In this document: positions 6,300 through 13,175 of the stretch, piece by piece
Layout of the letters: every line of letters starts with the position of its first letter
Numbering within the stretch: position 1 is the stretch's first letter
The notes under the pieces: model-generated
Seen by the model: the letters and a program-made list of their open reading frames with translations, nothing else
Databases searched by the model: none
What the model was told of the DNA's origin: nothing
Assembly (NCBI GenBank): GCA_036272935.1
Contig: DATAXP010000085.1
Span: 1-19,835 of the forward strand
Origin: DATAXP01 sp036272935
Lineage (GTDB): Bacteria > Planctomycetota > Planctomycetia > Pirellulales > PNKZ01
Length of the DNA stretch: 19,835 nucleotides
Direction of reading: 5' to 3'
Made by a program: the position numbers and the translations under genes

Positions 6300-7355
6300 T
6301 TACCGCGCCGCGGCGGCGGGCTCAGCGAACAGGCTTGCCCAGCGGCGTTCGGCACGCCCTTGCCAGGCGCCCTTGTGATAGCCGTAGCCGGCGATCAGCG
6401 GCACGGCGAGCGTTGCCTCGCTGTAGACCATCTGCTCCCAGGTGGTGTCGACCTTGCCCCAACTGCTCGCCTCTTTGAGTGTCGAGCTGCTGAGCGCGCC
6501 GTCGCGCACGTCGGCCACGGTCACTTGGATGGCATACTTGTGCATCGGGGCGTCGTGACCCAGGATGTCGGCCGCCACCACGATGTCCTGCGTGAAATTC
6601 TTCGGCACGCCGCCACCGATCATGAAGATGCCGGTGTCGGGATTCTTGATCTTCAGTTGCGTCAGCTCGTAAAAATCCTTCACGCTGTCGAGGCTCACCT
6701 TGGGCTGGTCGCCGCGCTGGTGCTGATGGGCCACGAGGCCGAAGCCTGCCGAGCAGTCGCTGAACGCGGGGCAGAAGATCGGCACCTCGTGCTCGTAGGC
6801 GGCCAGCACCATCGAGTCGCGGCACTTGCCGTGCTCGGCCAGGTACGCGCCCATCTCACGGATGAACTCGCGCGACGAGTGCGGCCGCGGCGGCAGCTCG
6901 TCGGCAATCACCTTCGTGGTGTCGTCACAGGTGCGCAGTTCATCTTCGTCGATCAGTGTGTCGTAGATGCGGTCGATGTGCAGGTCGCGCAACATGCCGT
7001 CGTCCATGCCCGCCTTGAGCCGCTCCTCGGCGATGTAGTGGCGGAAGCCGAGCCCTTCGAAGAAATCCTGATCGACGATGTTCGCCCCGGTGCTGACGAT
7101 GCAATCGATCATGCGATTGCGGATCATGTCGACAAACACCCCCTTGAGCCCGGCGCTCACCAGCGAACCGGCCAGGCACAGGATGATGCCGCACTGCTCA
7201 TCGCGGAGCATGCGATCGTAGATGTCGGCCGCTCGGTACAGGTCGCGGGCCGAGTACGCCATGCGGCTCATCGCCTCGACCAGCGGCACCACGTCGTGCT
7301 GCTTGATGTCAATGTGTTCAATCGTCTCGCGGAGCAGTTGGCTCTTGTCGGGCAT
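6300..7355 (-). CDS. Deoxyhypusine-synthase-family enzyme (probable polyamine synthase)
   Basis: A 351-residue protein of the deoxyhypusine synthase fold. The key stretch is EASSWGKV (295-302). Lys301 matches the lysine that forms the covalent aminobutyl intermediate in deoxyhypusine synthase (SWGKI). Other family features are AGSLVSAGLKG (62-72), STGANIVDQD (88-97), CPAFSDCSAGFG (195-206) and IGGGVPKNF (246-254), the NAD-binding region. In eukaryotes and archaea the enzyme modifies eIF5A/aIF5A, which bacteria lack. Bacterial homologues are thought to make polyamines such as homospermidine from spermidine or putrescine-type donors. The exact product here is unknown. The length is normal. The start at 7355 has only a weak GAAAGAG upstream. 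The gene is monocistronic and diverges from a small membrane-protein gene. Confidence 0.9.
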   Translation of the reverse strand: MPDKSQLLRETIEHIDIKQHDVVPLVEAMSRMAYSARDLYRAADIYDRMLRDEQCGIILCLAGSLVSAGLKGVFVDMIRNRMIDCIVSTGANIVDQDFFEGLGFRHYIAEERLKAGMDDGMLRDLHIDRIYDTLIDEDELRTCDDTTKVIADELPPRPHSSREFIREMGAYLAEHGKCRDSMVLAAYEHEVPIFCPAFSDCSAGFGLVAHQHQRGDQPKVSLDSVKDFYELTQLKIKNPDTGIFMIGGGVPKNFTQDIVVAADILGHDAPMHKYAIQVTVADVRDGALSSSTLKEASSWGKVDTTWEQMVYSEATLAVPLIAGYGYHKGAWQGRAERRWASLFAEPAAAAR

Positions 7356-7470
7356 CGCAGCGGACTCTTTCGGGGCAAGGAACGGTTGAAAAAAATCGCA
7401 AGTAAATTACTCTATCAAATCTTGCCGGCGACGCATGTTAGATTTTTTGCGATTCGAGGGGGATGCGAGC

Positions 7471-7560
7471 ATGTTCATGACCTACCTGGGGCTGGCGATC
7501 ATCACGCTGATCCTGCTGGTGGCGATCGGCCTATCGGCCCGGCTGATGCTGGGACCGTGA
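7471..7560 (+). CDS. 29-residue single-helix membrane protein
   Basis: The frame reads MFMTYLGLAIITLILLVAIG and ends LSARLMLGP. It is one continuous hydrophobic helix (about residues 4-22) followed by a short tail with a single arginine, which predicts a small bitopic inner-membrane protein. GAGGGGGA lies about 7 bases before the ATG and could act as a ribosome binding site. The 115-base gap to the divergent deoxyhypusine-synthase-family gene is AT-rich and could hold both promoters. I know no function. It is too short for default gene callers, so independent conservation is needed to be sure. Confidence 0.5.
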   Translation: MFMTYLGLAIITLILLVAIGLSARLMLGP

Positions 7561-7565
7561 ATTTT

Positions 7566-7602
7566 GCCGCGGGGCTTGCCCCGCGCGTCGCAAGCGACGC
7601 GG
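7566..7602. repeat. Paired hairpins between convergent gene ends
   Basis: Two adjacent perfect stem-loops: CGCGGGGC-tt-GCCCCGCG (7568-7585) and CGTCGC-aa-GCGACG (7586-7599), framed by GCCGC and GCGGC. There is no T-run on either side, so it is not a classical rho-independent terminator, although it lies exactly between the stop of the 29-residue gene and the stop of the convergent FucU-like gene. It fits a REP-type intergenic repeat. Confidence 0.6.
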
Positions 7603-7617
7603 CTAAATGGCGGCCGA

Positions 7618-8064
7618 TCAATCCATCCTTACGCCGATCGTCAGCAGCAGGTTGGCGAACCGTTGCTGGTCGGCGGTCTGGATCGTCAGCACGTGGTCGG
7701 CAGTCGTCACCGCCTCGTAAAAGTGCCACTTCTCGATCGGCTCAAGTTCCAGTTTCAGCCCGGCCGCCGCCACTTCCTTGCGGTATTCGGCCCACACCGG
7801 CGGGTCTTCCTTCAAGGCATACTGCCCGGTGCGTTCGTAGTCCATCGTGTTCAATTTTTCGACCGGCACGGCGGTCAGCAGCGCCCGCAGCACCTGCGTG
7901 CATGTGACGATCCCCGGGGCCAGGTTCAGGCAGACCAACTCGGCGTGCGGCCCCAGCTTGGCACTGGCCGGATAGTTGCCGTCAGCGATGAGCACCTTGG
8001 CATGGTGCCCGGCACGACCGAGGACTTCGTTGATCTTGGGGTGGATCAGTTGGTGTTTGAGCAT
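7618..8064 (-). CDS. RbsD/FucU-family sugar mutarotase
   Basis: A 148-residue protein of the RbsD/FucU fold. It interconverts anomers of a free sugar (L-fucose for FucU, D-ribose for RbsD). The N-terminal signature is clear: INEVLGRAGHHAKVLIADGN with the catalytic-region histidine at 20-21 and the IADGN-P motif (26-31). The C-terminal KWHFYEAVTTADHVLTIQTA and RFANLLLTIGV match the family's FYE and YAN motifs, with Phe in place of the usual Tyr in the second. It is probably a soluble decamer or similar ring. GGAG precedes the ATG by about 6 bases. It is the last gene of a five-gene minus-strand run, 80 bases after the isomerase gene, and would feed the ring-opened or correct anomer to the upstream enzymes. 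FucU-like is preferred over RbsD from length. Confidence 0.88.
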   Translation of the reverse strand: MLKHQLIHPKINEVLGRAGHHAKVLIADGNYPASAKLGPHAELVCLNLAPGIVTCTQVLRALLTAVPVEKLNTMDYERTGQYALKEDPPVWAEYRKEVAAAGLKLELEPIEKWHFYEAVTTADHVLTIQTADQQRFANLLLTIGVRMD

Positions 8065-8076
8065 GTGGACTCCAGG

Positions 8077-8160
8077 AGTGAGTAGGTGATTGGTGATTGG
8101 TGAGTGGGGCGAAGCAGATGCCGTTCTACCTGCTCACCAATCACTTACTCACCACTCACC
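8077..8160. repeat. Hairpin-forming GTGATTG/GTGAGTG repeat between isomerase and mutarotase genes
   Basis: GTGATTGGTGAG (8093-8104) is perfectly complementary in inverted orientation to CTCACCAATCAC (8133-8144), with weaker pairing continuing outward. The left arm is itself a short tandem (gtgattg, gtgattg, gtgagtg). The right arm abuts the isomerase stop codon. In the operon it would form an intercistronic stem-loop, possibly affecting mRNA stability. There is no T-run, so termination is unlikely. Confidence 0.6.
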
Positions 8161-8993
8161 GGCTCACATTTCTTATCCCGCGGAAACCAAGTCTTGAAGG
8201 CGGCAATGGTCTGGCTGGCGGCTTCGTCGGGCGAGGGCCACGGTAGCGCCTCGGCGCTAGCGTAACCCTCGTAGCCGACCGCGCACAGCGCCTCGGCAAT
8301 GGGCGCGTACTCGAGATGGCCGTAGCCGGCCGGCCGGCGATTGGAATCGACGAAGTGTACGTGCCCCAGATGCGACTGCGCCCCGCGGATGGCGGTGGCC
8401 AGGTCGGTTTCTTCGATGTTCATGTGGAACAGGTCGCCGAGCAGCCGCACATTGTTCGTTCCCAACGTGCCAAGCAGCTCGACCCCGGCCGCCAGGGTGT
8501 TGATCAGGGTCGTTTCGTAGCGGTTCAGCGGCTCGTAGATCAGCGGAATGCTGTATTGCCGGGCATGCTCGCCGAGATCATTCAGCGCCTCGGCCAGGTA
8601 TTTGAGTGCCGTGTCGCGGCTGACGTCGCCGCCCCAACGCCCTTGCATCGAGCCGATGATCGCCGGTGCCCCGAGCGGTCCGCCGTAGTCGACCATCGCC
8701 CGGACGAATTGCCGAGCCCGGGATCGCTCGCTCGGCTCCGGCCCGGTGAGCCGTAGTTGATGCTTCAGCCAGCCGGCACCGGTGCCAACGGCGGCAAGTT
8801 TCAGCCCCTGGTCGTCGAGCAACTTTTTCAGTTCCCCCTGCGGCACTGCCTGCGGCGACGGGGCAAACAGCTCGATCGCGTCGAACCCCAGTTCCTTCGC
8901 TCGCCGACATGCCGCGGGCAGGTCGTCCCAAAACACGAACGGCCCGCCCCGAGCTTCGGGAACCAGACTGACGGTGACGGCGGAGCGAATCAT
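8145..8993 (-). CDS. Sugar phosphate isomerase/epimerase, TIM barrel (hydroxypyruvate-isomerase-like)
   Basis: A 282-residue protein of the xylose-isomerase-like TIM-barrel family. The metal ligands expected for this fold are present: Glu154 in IYEPLNRYE, Asp187 and His190 in GDLFHMNIEE, His213 in GHVHFVDSNR and Glu248 in ASAEALPWP. Family members isomerise or epimerise keto sugars or hydroxypyruvate using a divalent metal. The N-terminus (IRSAVTVSLVPEARGGPFVF) and FDAIELFAP fit the first strands. The ATG at 8993 is chosen because the family homology begins here, although no good Shine-Dalgarno is seen. It lies between the SDR and the FucU-like genes on the same strand. Substrate cannot be told from sequence, but an epimerase step in the same sugar pathway is likely. 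Confidence 0.88.
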   Translation of the reverse strand: MIRSAVTVSLVPEARGGPFVFWDDLPAACRRAKELGFDAIELFAPSPQAVPQGELKKLLDDQGLKLAAVGTGAGWLKHQLRLTGPEPSERSRARQFVRAMVDYGGPLGAPAIIGSMQGRWGGDVSRDTALKYLAEALNDLGEHARQYSIPLIYEPLNRYETTLINTLAAGVELLGTLGTNNVRLLGDLFHMNIEETDLATAIRGAQSHLGHVHFVDSNRRPAGYGHLEYAPIAEALCAVGYEGYASAEALPWPSPDEAASQTIAAFKTWFPRDKKCEPVSGE

Positions 8994-9036
8994 GTGCGGC
9001 GAGTGCTTTGGGATTTGTTGTTTGGGGTTTTGGATT

Positions 9037-9849
9037 TCAGATGGTAACCGCCGAGAAGCCGCCGTCGACGACGATATTCTGCCCGGTGACAAACGACGAG
9101 GCCCGGTGGCTGGCAAGCCAAACCACCGCACCGGCCAGCTCGTCGGGACGGCCGAAGCGGGCCATCGGGGTGTGGCCGATGATCTGACCGCCGCGCTCGG
9201 TATAGCTGCCATCGGTGTTGAACAGCAGAGCGCGGTTTTGCTCGGCGGGAAAGAAGCCGGGACTGATGGCGTTGACCCGCACGCCGCGCGTGGCCCATTC
9301 GCGGGCCAGGAACTTCGTCAGGTTGATGACCGCCGCCTTGGCTGCCGAGTACGCCACGACGCGCGACAGCGGAATCATGCCGGCCATCGACGCAATGTTG
9401 ATCACGCTGCCGCGACCGGCGGCGAGCATCGCGCGGCCAAACACCTGCGCCGGCAGCAGCGCGCCGCCGACCAGATTTAGGTCGAACACATCACGCCAGG
9501 CGGCCAGCGGGAGTTCGCAGAAGTCAGCCCCCGGCGGCAGCGTCGCCTCGGGGCGATTGCCGCCGGTGGCGTTGATCAAGATGGTCGGCGGCCCCAACTG
9601 CTTGCCGACCGCGTCGCTGGCGGCGACCAGCGTATCGGCATCCAGCGCGTCGGCCGCTTGGAATACCGCCTCGCCGCCGGCTTCCTTGATCCGGGCGACC
9701 GCCTCGTTGCCACGCTCGCGGCTGCGGCCGAGCACCGCCACCCGGGCGCCCGCCGCCGCCAGGGCATCGGCAATTCCGCCCCCCAGCGCACCAGTGCCGC
9801 CGAGCACGATCGCCACCTCGGCGTCAAGATTGAACAGGTCGCTTTTCAT
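9037..9849 (-). CDS. SDR-family oxidoreductase, possibly D-mannonate/fructuronate type
   Basis: A 270-residue classical short-chain dehydrogenase/reductase. It has the nucleotide-binding GGTGALGGG (17-25), the NATGG stretch (93-97, standing for NNAG), the catalytic Ser in NIASMAG, Tyr and Lys in YSAAK, and the closing PG motif in NAISPGFFPAEQNR. The C-terminal VTGQNIVVDGGFSA is typical. The NPG-type loop with FFPAEQNR is characteristic, as far as I recall, of sugar-acid reductases (D-mannonate oxidoreductase, gluconate 5-dehydrogenase). With a UxaE-like gene immediately upstream, a role in reducing fructuronate or a similar keto-uronate is reasonable. The start at 9849 leaves the usual N-terminal length. 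It is transcribed with the four neighbouring minus-strand genes. Confidence 0.88.
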   Translation of the reverse strand: MKSDLFNLDAEVAIVLGGTGALGGGIADALAAAGARVAVLGRSRERGNEAVARIKEAGGEAVFQAADALDADTLVAASDAVGKQLGPPTILINATGGNRPEATLPPGADFCELPLAAWRDVFDLNLVGGALLPAQVFGRAMLAAGRGSVINIASMAGMIPLSRVVAYSAAKAAVINLTKFLAREWATRGVRVNAISPGFFPAEQNRALLFNTDGSYTERGGQIIGHTPMARFGRPDELAGAVVWLASHRASSFVTGQNIVVDGGFSAVTI

Positions 9850-9859
9850 CGGCTTCCCC

Positions 9860-9909
9860 AGCAGACAAGAATGTCTGCTCCACGCGTCGGGCAGGCATTC
9901 TTGCCTGCC
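9860..9909. repeat. Paired hairpins, intergenic (AAGAAT/ATTCTT loops)
   Basis: AGCAGACA-agaa-TGTCTGCT (9860-9879) is followed by GGCAGGC-attctt-GCCTGCC (9890-9909). The two loops are approximate reverse complements. Closely similar hairpins recur at 17907-17963 in the reverse arrangement, which marks this as a dispersed repeat family. It fills the gap between the UxaE-like and SDR genes. Confidence 0.7.
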
Positions 9910-9910
9910 A

Positions 9911-11161
9911 TCACGTTACAAACAACGGCTTCAAATGCCGGTCGTACAGGTTCGTCGTCACGTTCTTGGCGATCGTCGGCTCGCAGGCTTCGAGCATCTT
10001 CAAATACCGGTCACCCATTTGCGCGGCGACCTTGTAACCGACGTGGATCAACTGCCGCAGTGCCGGGTTGAACTCCCGGCAGCGTTGATCGTGCCGCAGG
10101 GCGGCGACGAACTGCTCGCTGGTCCAGCCGTTCACCGTCTCGGGTGTCGGCAATTTCTTGGGATCGATGTCGATCACCGCCGCGTAAGGGGCGCACAGGG
10201 CATCGCGCTTCTCGTAGGCCTGATCGTAAACTTCCTTGGCTACGGCGAGTCCGTCGCCGCCGGCCTCGGCCAGGCCGATCACTTCTTCCAGCCAGGTGGT
10301 GCCGGCAGTTTTCAGATGTACGCCGGCCCCGGTGCGTGCCAGCACTCGGCGGATCGGCGCATACAGCGAGAACTTGTCGCTCCCCGAGTGAACGCTCAGC
10401 TTCAAGTTTTTGGGCAGGCCGAAGCGCTCGATCGCCAATGCGATCACCGCCACATCGTCGCTGAATTCCTGTTCGAATTGTGCAACATCGCCGACATAAT
10501 CGACCCCCTTGTTGAACCGGCCGGTAAACTTTGGGGCGATCGTCTGTAGCGGAATCTCTGCGTCGGCCAGCGCTGCCAAAATCACCAGCAGCTCGGGCGG
10601 GGTTTGGGGCCGATCGGTCTCGTCCATCGACACTTCAGTGATGAAGTTGCCCGCCCTCTTGGCCGCGGCGATATGGCGGTAAATGCGTCCCGCTTCCTCG
10701 ACGGCCAGCAAGAACTTGCCGGCCGTGCGCTCCAGGTCCGAGCGCGTGATCGCCAGGGGCCGGTCGATGCCGGGCACATCGAGCCTGCCCGCCAAGGACG
10801 CGTGTCGATCAACGAACCGCTTCACCGCCGCGGGGTCGGCCGGCTTGCCGATCGCCTCGGCCACGTCGATCGTGTAAAAGTCGCTGCTCGCGATGAAGCC
10901 GTCGACCGTTTCCAGGCGGATGTGATCGGCGTCGACATGGTACGGCTTCTTCCAGCCGAGCGTACGGACCGCGGCATCGGCCGCGGCGCGAACGCTGCCA
11001 GGCTGCGAGCCCACGGTGGTGTGTTCCCGGTGCGATTTATTCCAAACCGGCACCACGTCGGCCCCCTGCTCGGCAGCCATCTGCAAGGCGCGCAATTGGG
11101 CTCGGGCCTGGTGAGCGAAGCGATCGCCGATTCCGAACGAGTTCTTCGAGAGCGTGAGCAT
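9911..11161 (-). CDS. uxaE: Tagaturonate epimerase (UxaE)-family protein
   Basis: A 416-residue protein resembling UxaE, the enzyme known from Thermotoga that epimerises D-tagaturonate to D-fructuronate in hexuronate breakdown. Recognisable stretches are SFGIGDRFAHQARAQLRA near the start, FITEVSMDETDRPQTPPE (about 190-210), IAPKFTGRFNKGVDYVGD (about 230-250) and LSVHSGSDKFSLY (about 280-292), which includes a likely metal-binding histidine. The ATG at 11161 is preferred; a TTG at 11173 would add four residues. No clear Shine-Dalgarno is visible and the gap to the upstream gene is only 20 bases, so translation may be coupled. Assignment is from remembered family motifs, and the substrate in this operon could differ from tagaturonate, given the FucU-like partner. 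Confidence 0.75.
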   Translation of the reverse strand: MLTLSKNSFGIGDRFAHQARAQLRALQMAAEQGADVVPVWNKSHREHTTVGSQPGSVRAAADAAVRTLGWKKPYHVDADHIRLETVDGFIASSDFYTIDVAEAIGKPADPAAVKRFVDRHASLAGRLDVPGIDRPLAITRSDLERTAGKFLLAVEEAGRIYRHIAAAKRAGNFITEVSMDETDRPQTPPELLVILAALADAEIPLQTIAPKFTGRFNKGVDYVGDVAQFEQEFSDDVAVIALAIERFGLPKNLKLSVHSGSDKFSLYAPIRRVLARTGAGVHLKTAGTTWLEEVIGLAEAGGDGLAVAKEVYDQAYEKRDALCAPYAAVIDIDPKKLPTPETVNGWTSEQFVAALRHDQRCREFNPALRQLIHVGYKVAAQMGDRYLKMLEACEPTIAKNVTTNLYDRHLKPLFVT

Positions 11162-11181
11162 GCTAAACCGCAATCGTGAGG

Positions 11182-12207
11182 TTAACCGTCGTCAACGTTG
11201 ACCATCGCCTTGATGACGCCCGTTTCGGGCTTGGTGAACGCGGGAAAATCGTTGATCAGGCTGTCGAAGTTCGTGCGGTGCGTGATCCACGGGTGCGTGT
11301 CGATTGTGCCGTCTTCGATCAGGCTGATAATGCGGCGAAAGTCGCGCGGCAGGGCGTTGCGGCTGCAAAGCAGCGTCCCTTCCGACTTATGGAAGATGGG
11401 GTGCTTGAAGGTGATGTCGCCCGTGGTGATGCCGACATACACCAACCGCCCGGTCGGGGCGACGAAGCCGAACGCGTTGGACATCGAAACGTTCGAGCCC
11501 GTGGCGTCGATGACCACGTCGGGCATACTGCCGTCGGTGAGGCGGCTCAGATTCTCGACGACATTGTCGGTGAGCCGCAAGGTATGGTCGACTCCCATCA
11601 CGTCTTCGCAGAACGCAAGCCGCTCGGGAATCCGGTCGAGCACGATGATGCGCGCCCCGGTGAGCTTGGCAAACACGATCGTCGCCAGGCCGATCGGTCC
11701 GGCGCCGATCACCAGGCAATTCTCTCCCTTGGTCGGCGCCCCGCGGTCAACAGCATGGCAACCGATGGCCAGCGTCTCGACCAGGGCCAGTTGATCCATC
11801 GACAGCGACCGGGACGGATGCAGCTTGTCGACCCGCACAATGAACCGTTCGCGCATGCCACCGTCGACCATCACGCCGATCACTTTCAGGTCCGCACAGC
11901 AGTTGCTAGCACCCTTGCGGCAGGCGTGGCAGTTGCCGCAGTTCATGTAGGGCTCGATCGAGCAGCGGTCCCCCCGCTTGACGTTCTCAACCTCCGGGCC
12001 GACTTCGATCACCTCGACCCCCAATTCGTGCCCGGGAATCCGGGGGTAGATGAAGAACGGCATTTTGCCCAGGTAGCCGCTGATATCGGTCCCGCAGATG
12101 CCAATGCGATGGACACGAACCAACGCTTCGCCGGTGCCGGGGTGCTTGGGCTCGGCGATGTCGGCATGCACGAAGGTGCCTGGACGTTCGAGGAGAATTG
12201 CTTTCAT
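11182..12207 (-). CDS. Zinc-dependent alcohol/polyol dehydrogenase (MDR family)
   Basis: A 341-residue medium-chain dehydrogenase. Catalytic zinc ligands are Cys38 (GICGTD), His60-Glu61 (PGHELG) and Glu144 (LVETLAIGCHAV). The structural zinc site is the four cysteines C90, C93, C96, C104 (MNCGNCHACRKGASNCC). The Rossmann motif GAGPIG (168-173) with acidic D190 region favours NAD. The family oxidises secondary alcohols of sugars and sugar acids (idonate, galactonate, galactitol, threonine). It is the first gene of the five-gene minus-strand run, so any promoter should lie in the 254 bases upstream, which are shared with the divergent cyclophilin gene. I see no clear promoter there. There is no strong Shine-Dalgarno before the ATG at 12207. 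Confidence 0.92.
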   Translation of the reverse strand: MKAILLERPGTFVHADIAEPKHPGTGEALVRVHRIGICGTDISGYLGKMPFFIYPRIPGHELGVEVIEVGPEVENVKRGDRCSIEPYMNCGNCHACRKGASNCCADLKVIGVMVDGGMRERFIVRVDKLHPSRSLSMDQLALVETLAIGCHAVDRGAPTKGENCLVIGAGPIGLATIVFAKLTGARIIVLDRIPERLAFCEDVMGVDHTLRLTDNVVENLSRLTDGSMPDVVIDATGSNVSMSNAFGFVAPTGRLVYVGITTGDITFKHPIFHKSEGTLLCSRNALPRDFRRIISLIEDGTIDTHPWITHRTNFDSLINDFPAFTKPETGVIKAMVNVDDG

Positions 12208-12461
12208 GCGGGCTCGTGGGGCGGCGATCTAAGCGGAGTGCTTCGGGGCGGGTACTTCGGCTAGTTCCTCGGGTTGTACCGTTTTTCGAGGCCGCAAGCT
12301 ACGGGCGCCGAACGCCGAATCATCGCAATCGGGAACCTGATCGCAGCGATAAAAACGATCGCATCGAGCTTGCATAAAATGCCGAACAGGTTGAAAATGC
12401 GCGCTCGCCGAAGATGGCCATTCGCTCGTGAGCATCGCTGCTGACTCGGTAGGAGACGGTC

Positions 12462-13169
12462 ATGGAGACGGTTCGTCGCTGCGGACCTTGGATGGATCTG
12501 GTGGGAGTGCTGCTGTGCCTGGGGCTGTTCGTGGTCGGGTGCACGAAGGCCAGCGAAAGCTCGAGCGAGGCAACCAGCCAGCCGAGCAGTGACGCACCGC
12601 CAGCAAGGGCGGTCGCTGCCAGTGCTCCGCTGCCGCGGCTAGCCGCGGGTGTTCCCGAGGAAAATCATCCACTCGTCGAGCTGCAAACCTCGATGGGTCG
12701 CATCCAGCTCCAGCTCGACGCCGACAAGGCTCCCGAGACGGTGCATAACTTCATCAGCTATGTCGTCAGCGGCCACTACGACGGCACGATCTTTCACCAG
12801 GTGGAGAAGGGCTACGCAATCATCGGCGGCGGCTATACGCCGGACCTTGCCGAGCGCCGCGCCCGCTACCCGATCCGCAACGAAGCAGCCAACGGGTTGA
12901 AGAACCGGCGCGGCACGATTGCGATGGCCCGTCGCATGGACGATGCCGACAGCGCCACCTGCCAGTTCGTCATCAACTTGACCGACAACCCGACGCTCGA
13001 CCATCAAGGCGACTCGCCCCAACAGTTCGGATTCTGCGTGTTCGGCGAAGTGGTCGACGGCCAGGAAGTTCTCGATCGCATCGCGGCCATCCCGGTGCGC
13101 GATACCGAGGCGTTCAGCAATTTGCCGGTGCAAGCGGTCGTGATCAAATCGGCAAAGCGGCTGCGGTAG
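12462..13169 (+). CDS. Cyclophilin-type peptidyl-prolyl isomerase, predicted lipoprotein
   Basis: A 235-residue protein. The N-terminus is a lipoprotein signal (hydrophobic 12-26, lipobox VVGC with Cys27), then a Ser/Pro/Ala linker (30-65) and a cyclophilin domain (70-235) most like E. coli PpiA: VELQTSMGRIQLQLD, APETVHNF, NEAANGLKNRRGTIAMAR (140-157), QFVINLTDN (168-176), VFGEVVDGQEV. It would assist proline isomerisation of exported proteins while anchored to a membrane facing the periplasm. The canonical FHRV motif reads FHQV, so the catalytic arginine is Gln113, and FMIQGGG reads YAIIGGG, so activity may be low. TAGGAGA lies about 7 bases before the ATG, a good ribosome binding site. It ends 6 bases from the convergent ATPase gene. 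Confidence 0.92.
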   Translation: METVRRCGPWMDLVGVLLCLGLFVVGCTKASESSSEATSQPSSDAPPARAVAASAPLPRLAAGVPEENHPLVELQTSMGRIQLQLDADKAPETVHNFISYVVSGHYDGTIFHQVEKGYAIIGGGYTPDLAERRARYPIRNEAANGLKNRRGTIAMARRMDDADSATCQFVINLTDNPTLDHQGDSPQQFGFCVFGEVVDGQEVLDRIAAIPVRDTEAFSNLPVQAVVIKSAKRLR

Positions 13170-13175
13170 CAGCGA

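Noticed and set aside
5868..7907. A 679-codon plus-strand open frame
   Set aside because: It runs antisense to the deoxyhypusine-synthase-family gene and FucU-like gene, has His/Val/Asp-rich low-information sequence and no domain. It is a GC-rich shadow.
9215..10549. A 444-codon plus-strand open frame and similar ones at 11176-12264 and 15609-16793
   Set aside because: They lie opposite clearly recognised SDR, UxaE-like, dehydrogenase and ATPase genes and show no family features.
12229..12435. A 68-codon minus-strand frame upstream of the dehydrogenase gene
   Set aside because: No ribosome binding site, no recognisable features and atypical composition. It probably lies in the shared promoter region.
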